Below are positions 56,506-64,000 of a stretch of DNA of 64,000 bases, piece after piece (the first letter of the stretch is position 1; every line of letters begins with the position of its first letter). The notes beneath the pieces are model-generated. The model did not search any database. It was not told the origin of the DNA and saw only the letters and a program-made list of their open reading frames with translations. Source of the stretch: Atherix ibis (taxonomy: Eukaryota > Arthropoda > Insecta > Diptera > Athericidae); the NCBI GenBank assembly GCA_958298945.1, contig OY282610.1:67143088-67207087 (forward strand). Direction: 5' to 3'. A program made the translations under genes and the position numbers.

Positions 56506-57759
56506 TATATTTTCGCTGTCTGGGAGATGGATCGAGATTGATTGTCCACACCTCGCTATGGGAAGTGAAGCTTTATATTCAAAAATTCAACTGTATAGTT
56601 TATGGTGCGTATTGTCAAGAAGCTGGATGACAGATAAAAATGTTATATGGTTATCAACAGCTGCATCCGTGCACATTCTCTACATACGCTCTACCTGGTC
56701 TTGTCATAAGAGGTATATAAGACTATTGGCCATACTCTGAAATAAGAAAATCGATGGTACTTATTTGAAATCGTGCGAAACTTTCAAACATCTGCACCTC
56801 AGACTGCGCCCCAGCTGGCGTCATCACTTTTAAAACGCACAGCCTACGCCAATAGTCAGGGCCCATTCTCGGTGTTGTGCCTAATAATGGGAGGCCCCTG
56901 ACGCCGAGTTCGCTTTTAAAATAGATCACTCTGAATTTTGAGCGATCTTCCTTTCGAATTCCCTTAGGAACGCCTACCAGAAACCAGACCTAATTTCTCT
57001 TATAGTAAAGCGTCATCCTTCATATTCCCTTAATATTGTTCCAAACATCGATGACCTTTTCAGCTGACATGATCCGTTTTTAAAGTATAAAAGTAATGAG
57101 ATGAGTATTAGCACAACGGACCAACAATATCTCATCAATAAAAGTTTTTGATGTGTAACAGAAAAGTAATGAAACTGAGCAGAATGTAAATGACACAGGA
57201 AAACACAAATTTGGAGCGAGTCTGTCTTACGAAAAGTTGCACCGAGCCTATGTGTACCATTCTTTATCAAGAGCACAAGAAGCAAAGTTCTTTGATGGCA
57301 AACGGAATTTAGGAGAGCCGAGGAGCAGTGGAAGCGAAACCTCGTTCATGGAGGCCTTCAACATCGAAAACTGATAAAAATGTGTTATGAGACTCTTATG
57401 AGATCAGCTAATGAGTAATGAGGTGAATTCAGATCGATTTATACCCTTCATCAGATGCTAACCCGAAAAAGGTGTATTCCGAGATGGGGTGCCAAAAAAA
57501 CCTCACGAAGAAAATCGGAACAATTAATCTCGATCAAAGATTCTTTGTCGGAAACCAGGGCCCTCCTATTAACCACTTCTCAGCCCGTGTGACTTGCTTT
57601 TGTTGCACAAACTCAAAAAAAACTTGAGATGATGTCATCTTAGTAATGGCGACAATATCCAAATGAGTGTAGCCGATAAGTTGATGAAGATTCTAGCTGA
57701 AGCCTTCCAGGACTGAAAAGTGTCAAAAAATGCCCTCTGCTGCAAAAAATGCCCTCCAA
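56506..57759. other. Mixed-composition region with possible transposase scraps
   Basis: Near 57295-57350 the plus strand can be read as EAKPRSWRPSTSKTDKNV, which resembles the D-x-x-R-S-G-R-P-S-T linker after the first helix-turn-helix of some mariner types. Nothing else is legible. A minus frame at 56723-56929 and one at 57013-57285 have no known motif. Confidence 0.3.
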
Positions 57760-58180
57760 ATGTGGAGGGTTCAATTCAGGGGTCGTGGAGGCCAAAAGAG
57801 AACACAACTTTTCGACATTATTCGGCTGGGGAAAATTTCTCTAAAAATTTACATTGTAGTACGAGCTATGTGTGATGTGGCACCGTTTTGTTGAAACCAC
57901 ATATTCTGTAGGCCTAATTGATCCAATTTGAGCAGAAGAAAGTTTTCCAACATGTCCCGATAGCGGTCACCAAGAACTGTTACAGCATTGCCACCAGCGT
58001 TCACAAAAAAATATGGCCCAATGATGCCGCCGGCCCAAATGCCGCACCATACACGAGAGTGTAGTGGTCTTTCGTGTATCAGTTGAGGGTTTTCAGTGCC
58101 CCAATAGCGGCTATTCTGTTTATTAATAAAGCCAGCCACTTCGAAGGGTGCTTCGTCGCTCATAATAATTTTTTACCAAA
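57760..58180 (-). mobile_element. DD41D-type mariner, copy D (truncated both sides)
   Basis: The minus frame 57849-58163 reads MSDEAPFEVAGFINKQNSRY, WAGGIIGPYFF, VTVLGDRYRDMLENFLLLKL and MWFQQNGATSHIARTTM. As in copies A and C the second catalytic position is N. Unlike A and C it keeps the full spacing (SKSCVLFWPPR, corresponding to 41 residues) and the upstream SDEAPF block, so it lacks their 9-bp deletion and N-terminal fusion. The third aspartate position is already scrambled. No inverted ends. Confidence 0.8.
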
Positions 58181-59639
58181 AATGGTGGCCATCAGTAAAA
58201 CTCGAGCACTCCATTCTGGTTCAATATTAACTAAGATCCTTGACGGTGGTGCCTCATTTTTTTTTGCAAAAAAAAACAACTTAAGTTAATATTTCCCGTG
58301 TTGAAATGTTTCTGAAATAAAATACATTCTCTTTTTTTATCATTTTACCTTCAACCAATTCATAGAGCAATATTTTTTCCATTATCAAATGTCCTTTTCC
58401 ATTTTCCTACGAATTAACAAATGCGGTAACAAATTTTTATTTCTTCCCACACCTTTCTAGTATTTTAGTATTCAAAAATTGAAACCTTTCTAAAAGTGTA
58501 TCGATTGCCATAACCACAATCGTATCCTTTTCCAGTTTCAACATTTTTGTTTTGTTTTCAAAGTTTTTACGATTAATGGTAAAATTATCCTTGATATCAT
58601 TTTTCAGTTAATCTTCTTCAACCGGAACTAGTTTTGTATGGAGATTTTCTTCCCCTTCAAAAAATCGTCGAAGACACAATAAATGGATTTTGATGGAATT
58701 AAATTACAAATAAACCGTATCGGTTTTCATTACTCGTATTTTTTTGTTGAATTTTTAACTTTGTTTCCATATTGTTGCATACGAAAGTCGAAATTTTCCA
58801 ATAATATTTTTTTGTTTATTTATCCGGTCATATTATATAATATTTTCCCAGTTTTTGTGGTTTTCTGAGACAATATAAAATTCCATAAAAGATTTCTGAC
58901 TATTCCCTTAAATAAAAAGGTCAAAAAAACCGCTGGTAGAGGAATTGAGACTTGACCGAGGCATGTTGGCTGCTTTTCTTGGATGGAAATTAGAGTGTTC
59001 TTGTTCTTTTCCCTTCAGTATTTATTGAAGACCGATTCTAAATTATAGGACTCTCTTGTTTACATACACATACTCTCTTAGAGTTAACTAATGCGATTCA
59101 AGAATAGAAAAGTAACTGTTAAGAATGTCACTTGGGACAAAATGTTAATAAAGATGGTATGTGAATTTTAGGCTATTAAGTAGAGATATTTATGAATTTT
59201 TTGAATAATATTAGATGATAAAGGGATACAATTTCTTCTCTAGAGTTTTTAGGCCAATATTAAAGTTAAAATTTCTATTTTATTGAAGATGTTTGCTTCA
59301 TCGATTGGCTGGTAAAAGAAATGATCCATGAGTGAACCTTTAAGCAAACTAAGTTTTATAAAAGTTGCGTCCACAAATCGGACATTATGTCGAAGACTTT
59401 AGCCGACTCTACTTTGATGAGTTTTTTTTTCTAAATAAAAATGTAAAGCTTTTAAAACAATTTTTTTGGTGTTGTTGTAAGGTTTCTGAGTGAAGAGCCA
59501 GAGGTGATTCTGTAGCGCCACAATCATGAGGTCGACTTCATGTTATGTGTAGGTTGGCATTGTCCGCTTTTCTAATGAAATTAGTCGTTTGTTATTTGAA
59601 GGGAAAATCAATTCCCTTCGGAATGAGTACAATTAAAAA
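58181..59639. other. AT-rich non-coding DNA
   Basis: No gene or element was recognised. A 61-codon frame at 58683-58868 is Phe-rich low complexity. Confidence 0.45.
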
Positions 59640-60790
59640 ACAATTCTAGATTGCGTGGCATTCATATAAAACATGGTGAATGGTGAGGTGAACGCCACAG
59701 AAATGGCATGAAGGATAAGATTGGTTATCGAAGAGGAAATCATGGCTAAGTGCGCGGTATGTCCAATCTGAATTCTGAGAAGTTTCGTGTGCCCAGAATT
59801 TCGGATTAACTGTTGAGTCAGACTATTTATCTACGCATAGCTCACGATGTTACATGCCATCTGGTGATTAGACACGGCAACAGGATGGTGGAGCTACTAA
59901 CCAGCATGAGCTGGAACCCAACTCGACTCGACGTTTTTATTGTTTAAAAGCTTATGACGAATCTCGTTGAGCACCGGATCATTTGATGAGCCATGAATGT
60001 CATGTACAGGCTGCGAGACTATCGGTAAAAAGAATTACTCAGCTATATTTCGGCAAATTTTCTTATAGATGGTTGGATTTGTGTTAACCTTTAAGCATCT
60101 TCTTAGTGTCAACATCGCTCCTTACCACGGTGTCCACTCTGGGTGTTGTAGGGAAGTTAGGGTTGATGTATCTCTTTCTAATTCAGAAATCAATAGAGAA
60201 ATGAAGGATGAACTTCTTTTAGAATAGGCAGTGGAAGAGATTTGTTTTAGAAGATTGTCACGGGAATGTTGGGAAGAGCAAAGGTTTTGATGAATTAGGT
60301 TAATGTGAAGTTAGTGTAAGATAGATATCCGATAAATTTCAATAAGGATTGAGTCCAACGGAGAAATCCGGCGTACTCCACTGGCTGGTCGAATGGAGCG
60401 ATTTGCCACATTCTGACGCATAAAGTGAGATAATACAGCAATGTTCCGTCCAGTAGGGCGTTAGCTGCTCTGATTGCCTCACTTTATCTAATCTTACATT
60501 TACTACCAATTAGAATTGTCACCATATTAAGAATGTAGTTGATTCAGTGGCAGATTCCACGGGTGCTTTTAAAAATAATTTTGCTGACATATCAAATAAA
60601 TCTGTCCGAAAGTCAACAGCGGCCGTAAGCTAAGAATGGCTTACGGAAAAAAAATCAGGCTCCTAGACGGTTAGTGAACTTTCAATTTCTTCCTGGTTGA
60701 TAATTTCAAATTTTTGGCAGACAAATTCAATGCTTATCATACGGTCAGCCAGCCATTTAGAGAGTCACACTCAAGTTTGACGCATTGACA
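59640..60790 (-). mobile_element. Non-LTR retrotransposon fragment with RNase H and CCHC-like motif
   Basis: On the minus strand, with frame changes, one reads IAPFDQPVEYAGFLRW and, further downstream, SSNDPVLNEIRHKL followed by WVPAHAG, the conserved late RNase H motif (families: W-V-P-x-H-x-G-I). The last coding block is SYPSCHFCGVHLTIHHVLYE followed by C: a C-x2-C-x7/8-H-x4-C motif near 59640-59720. This is the C-terminal third of an I/jockey/R1-type element, 5'-truncated and full of stops. The part above about 60470 is less certain. Confidence 0.65.
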
Positions 60791-60810
60791 TATGGTCATT
60801 GTGTTGTTGC

Positions 60811-62152
60811 CTTAGACTATAAAAGAACTGGATAATGCCTCTACAAAAAAATTGTAGCCGAATTTTGTTGGCAATAAATTCGTAAAAGGAACACACATGC
60901 AAAATAACAGAAATGGCGTAAATCATTGGGGGCCAATTTTAAACTTCACAAGCGGTTCGTTTAAAACCATTTTTATATGTAATGTCATTTATGCGTAAAC
61001 AATATATAAATGTGTGTTTGTGAATTGAAATGGTAATTTAAATAAGCATGTGCATTTAAATTAAATTAATAAATAAATCTTTAAGTACATCGAACATTAC
61101 ATCGAATTCTTAATAATATAGAAGTTAATCGTTTAGAACATTATAGAAAATGCTTTAAAGCTAATTTACAAGATGAAAAATTTAATGCACTTAAATAATT
61201 AATTTACTAATTTTCTTCAAAAAATTGAAAATAATAATTATTGCATTAAAAAATGGGCTTATAGAGCAAACGAAAGCACAAATGCAAACAAATTTATTTA
61301 AATAAAAAGTCTACCAAATATAGTTTATTTATTTGACCACAATAAAAATAGCAATGGAAAACAGACTGAAAAATTTGTTCCCTTAAATTTTTAAATTTTC
61401 TTACACATACTTTACGTACGCCGCCACTGGCCTATTTTCTGGTAAACATTGAACTGTCAAAATCGCATTTGTTTACATTTATTCAATGACTAACTTTTCA
61501 CTTTTTAACCACTTTTTGGACCAAATAAATCATTAAAAGCCATTTAAACATATTGTAAACTAAATTTTTTCTGATTTCTCTAGTAAAAATGAAGATGTCA
61601 ACTTTCCCGGCTTCCTCATTCCGTTGAATGACCATTAAACACTTCACAAAATACTTCATTTTCTGATTTAAAAACTTCCTATTAAATGTTATCAACAATA
61701 AAACTATTTATATAAATACTTACTTTTTCGTAAATACTTTAAAAAAGATAAAAATCACACTTTCACTTGCATTTTCCGATAAGTGCTAAAATAAAAATTT
61801 TAAAAACAATAAAAGTATGCAAGCATTTCGGTATGCTACCACCACTTTTATGGAGAATGGCGTGTTTTAAAACTCTCCGAAAGTCTACAAAATTAAGGCG
61901 CTTGCCTGTCGTTATTTTTAAATTATATTTTTTCTTGGAATAAGTGAATTAAAATGAATATAAATTATGCTTTTGCAGTTCAATAAATTTCTAATACGAA
62001 AACTAGATGTCAGTCTAGTTGTGTAAATTCTACATAAAAATGTTTACACAAAAGTATGCAAGCAATACGATTTCTCGCCGATTTTGCAATAATTTAGCCA
62101 GAAAATTGCGTATACAACATATACGAAAATCTGACGTATCCTTTAACCTAAG
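60811..62152. mobile_element. Family T8 DNA transposon, copy 3
   Basis: It starts CTTAGACTATAAAAGAACTG at 60811 and ends CCTTTAACCTAAG at 62152. The flanks GTTGTTGC (60803-60810) and GTTGTTCT (62153-62160) agree at 6 of 8 positions. At 1342 bp it is the shortest complete copy, without the internal duplication of copy 1 and without a nested element. No transposase. Confidence 0.82.
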
Positions 62153-62201
62153 GTTGTTCTTAGTGTGAAATTAAATTAAAAATGGCAAAGAGAAAGCCTA
62201 A

Positions 62202-62751
62202 TTAAAGGTAAAACGGCAGGAACGGAAGCGTAGCGTTTGGGGAAAGGAATGGTTGAGGCTTCGTGACGCGGACAGATTTTCTGCGTGCCGATGGACCTAA
62301 TGTATATTGTAGTTTCGTAAATAAGTCGGCATTTAATTTATATCGATTCTGGCGTTTGACTACAAAAATCGTATAAAATAAATAAAAAAAATGGAACAGG
62401 CGGACCGAAACAAAATTACATACCGAATTCATTGTAGATTTTGATTGAGTGGCTTGGGCGGAATCGTTGATATCCAAGAACTTTATTCGATTGAAGTACT
62501 TCCAGGCAATGCCACCGACCAAATCGTTCGTTCGTTTAAAAAACCTTTTAGAGTGTAAACTTGCAAAATTTCTTTTGAACATGGCGCGAAGATTTATCCA
62601 CATTGTTTTCGCCTCGTACACATTTGTGTTGCACTTTTCTGCCGCATTTTTTGTCGAAGCCAAAGGCCAGAACGAAATCGATATCGTTCTCTTCATTGGG
62701 CTTGCCAGTTTGCTGCGATTATGTGCCCAAAAATTCACATACATTTATTAA
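62202..62751. other. Open reading frames on both strands, unassigned; possible signal-peptide exon (plus)
   Basis: This segment is less AT-rich than its surroundings. The minus strand is open for 180 codons (62202-62744). The plus strand is open from 62449 to 62751 and contains an ATG in good context (AACATGG) at 62581, giving MARRFIHIVFASYTFVLHFS followed by A-A-F-F-V-E-A: two basic residues, a hydrophobic run and a small-residue stretch, as in a signal peptide. I recognise neither protein, and no strong splice donor lies in the plus frame before its stop. One of the two may be real, or the segment may be an untranslated exon or another repeat. Confidence 0.3.
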
Positions 62752-62854
62752 ACTCAATTCAGTCTACATAGAATAGAGCGACAAAATGGCTGCCATCAAC
62801 TAAATGTCACAATCATGCTATTATACGGGCAACCAAATTTGTTACTGATCATTT

Positions 62855-62862
62855 TGACGTCA
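62855..62862. promoter_or_regulatory. CRE palindrome TGACGTCA
   Basis: A perfect cyclic-AMP response element palindrome, with a further TTGACGT at 62869-62875 close by. It is upstream of the exon at 63771. The site is short and could be chance. Confidence 0.25.
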
Positions 62863-62875
62863 CGTTGGTTGACGT

Positions 62876-63770
62876 TTACCAATTTGACAGACCGACCAAA
62901 AACACCTTCAGAATGAAGATTTCCATAAAAAATCAAATAAATCACTTGGAACAATTCAGTTTTTACTGTCGCGGAGTAGTTTTTATTGTTTAAGTCTTTC
63001 TCCCTCCAAGTTTGAACTGTCAACCAAAAAGAAATAAATAAATTTTGATCAAAAAACTAAAAAAAAGAAAAATCTGTCATAAAAATATATTCCCGAGGCT
63101 TGTGAGGAGATTTTTAAAAAAATAATATGATATGGTGGCTTGTAACCGATAATTGTCAAATAGAATCTTGTGTTCTAAATAATCACGTCTGTAAACAAAA
63201 TAATAATGTTGAAATCATATTAATGAGTAATTTCTGTTTAGATACTATTATAAAAGGGAATTATGAGTATTATACAAAAGATACTAGCTAGAGTCCTTTT
63301 GAGTTGCCTTCGAAAAAGGGAATAATTTGGTAATGAATATTATTAGTACAGTATTGGACCAAACATACTCCATTGTAGAATATCACTCCAATTAGTGGAC
63401 ATTCGAGAGTTTTTTATATTTTTTCAAGTATGTTCAGAAAAGGATGCAATTTATCATGAATAGAAATATTTAAAAAATGGCGGCGGGATTGGGTCGGTGC
63501 AGTAAAATTACTTTAATTTAAATTTAAATTAACGTACTCAGTCGTTAATTTAAATTCTAATTCATTTAAAAAGTTTGAAATAGAATATGAGAATTGGTTT
63601 GTAGTGAAATTCTCCTAAAGAAAATTTTAAATTATTGTAAAAGAGTTTTTGTCAGTTTTTTTCTTAAATATTACAGAGTAAAATTTTAATGATCCTCATT
63701 TTCTTACCTATTTAATAATAATAAGGTTGATGTAAAAAAAATGCCATTTAATAAAAATTATTATTTTCAG
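62876..63770. other. Non-coding, putative intron end
   Basis: AT-rich. The last 20 bp before 63771 form a credible pyrimidine-rich acceptor (TTATTATTTTCAG). Confidence 0.4.
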
Positions 63771-63918
63771 GTGATGCGTACTGTTCATTTGCACAAGCCC
63801 TTCAAGGATCATATATAACACAGGGACTGGATATTCCGATCAATATATCCGATTACTCGATATCGATGTGGGGAATATGCCATGGACGGATTGGTAATAA
63901 TATCATTTTAGAAATGAG
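63771..63918 (+). CDS. Internal coding exon of an unidentified host gene
   Basis: It is bounded by TTATTTTCAG (ending 63770) and GAAATGAG-GTAGGC (donor at 63919). Of three frames only one is open throughout. After two bases completing a split codon it reads DAYCSFAQALQGSYITQGLD, then I-P-I-N-I-S-D-Y-S-I-S-M-W-G-I-C-H-G-R-I-G-N-N-I-I-L-E-M, ending with two bases of the next codon. Composition and codon use are unlike the AT-rich DNA around it, and there are two Cys and an N-I-S glycosylation sequon, so an extracellular or secretory protein is possible. I do not recognise the family. Entry phase (needs two bases) matches the exit phase of the candidate exon at 12715-12817 (leaves one base, A, giving Ser). 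Confidence 0.65.
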
Positions 63919-64000
63919 GTAGGCAGTTCTGATAAGTTTCTTAAATTATTCGAACCATTTTTAAGAGTCTACTTTTATGAAATTATTAATTTACTAAATT

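Overview
This looks like a stretch of nuclear DNA from an insect, or at least an arthropod. It is strongly AT-rich with long homopolymer and low-complexity tracts. I see no bacterial-style gene packing. It is dominated by decayed mariner-type DNA transposons and jockey-like and R1-like non-LTR retrotransposons. No host gene lies complete inside the window. A dipteran is a reasonable guess because one mariner group has mauritiana-type ends and protein, but the order cannot be fixed from this sequence.

Host coding evidence is thin. The best is one 148-bp internal exon near the right edge (63771-63918), with an AG acceptor, a GT donor and one fully open frame. A second candidate is a first exon at 12715-12817 that runs from an ATG into GTAAGT. 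Its end phase fits the right-hand exon, so the space between could be one very large transposon-filled intron, though phase agreement alone happens by chance one time in three. A third candidate is an ORF with a signal-peptide-like start at 62581, just upstream of a CRE palindrome. None could be assigned to a family with confidence.

Layout. 1-12.4 kb: a long repeat present twice (1.1-2.2 and 11.0-12.4 kb), hairpins, remains of non-LTR elements, two adjacent mariners of different subfamilies, and the first copy (8593-10763) of a DNA-transposon family recognised here by inverted ends and imperfect 8-bp target duplications. 12.4-20.5 kb: the candidate first exon, a degenerate tandem array (13.8-15.2 kb), a nearly perfect 262-bp tandem duplication and two non-LTR 3' fragments. 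20.5-31 kb: a mariner with perfect ends, R1-like 3' repeats, and a cluster of DD41D-type mariner derivatives. 33.1-34.4 kb: a nine-unit, about 153-bp satellite with two alternating unit types. 36.7-38.5 kb: a mauritiana-like mariner cleanly interrupted by a DD41D derivative. A second copy of the same nested arrangement lies on the other strand at 27.2-28.5 kb. 40.5-48.6 kb: an unclassified repeat split by another mariner, then jockey-like and R1-like fragments. 48.9-51.6 kb: a second 8-bp-duplication element carrying a mariner inside it. 52.8-58.2 kb: three more DD41D-type pieces and the longest transposase frame in the window (291 codons, all three catalytic acidic residues present). 59.6-62.2 kb: an RNase H-bearing non-LTR fragment and a third complete copy of the 8-bp-duplication family.

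The window reads as layered insertion history: elements inserted into elements, internal deletion derivatives that keep their ends, and catalytic-site losses shared between copies. All repeat relationships were found by eye; element borders without target duplications are approximate.
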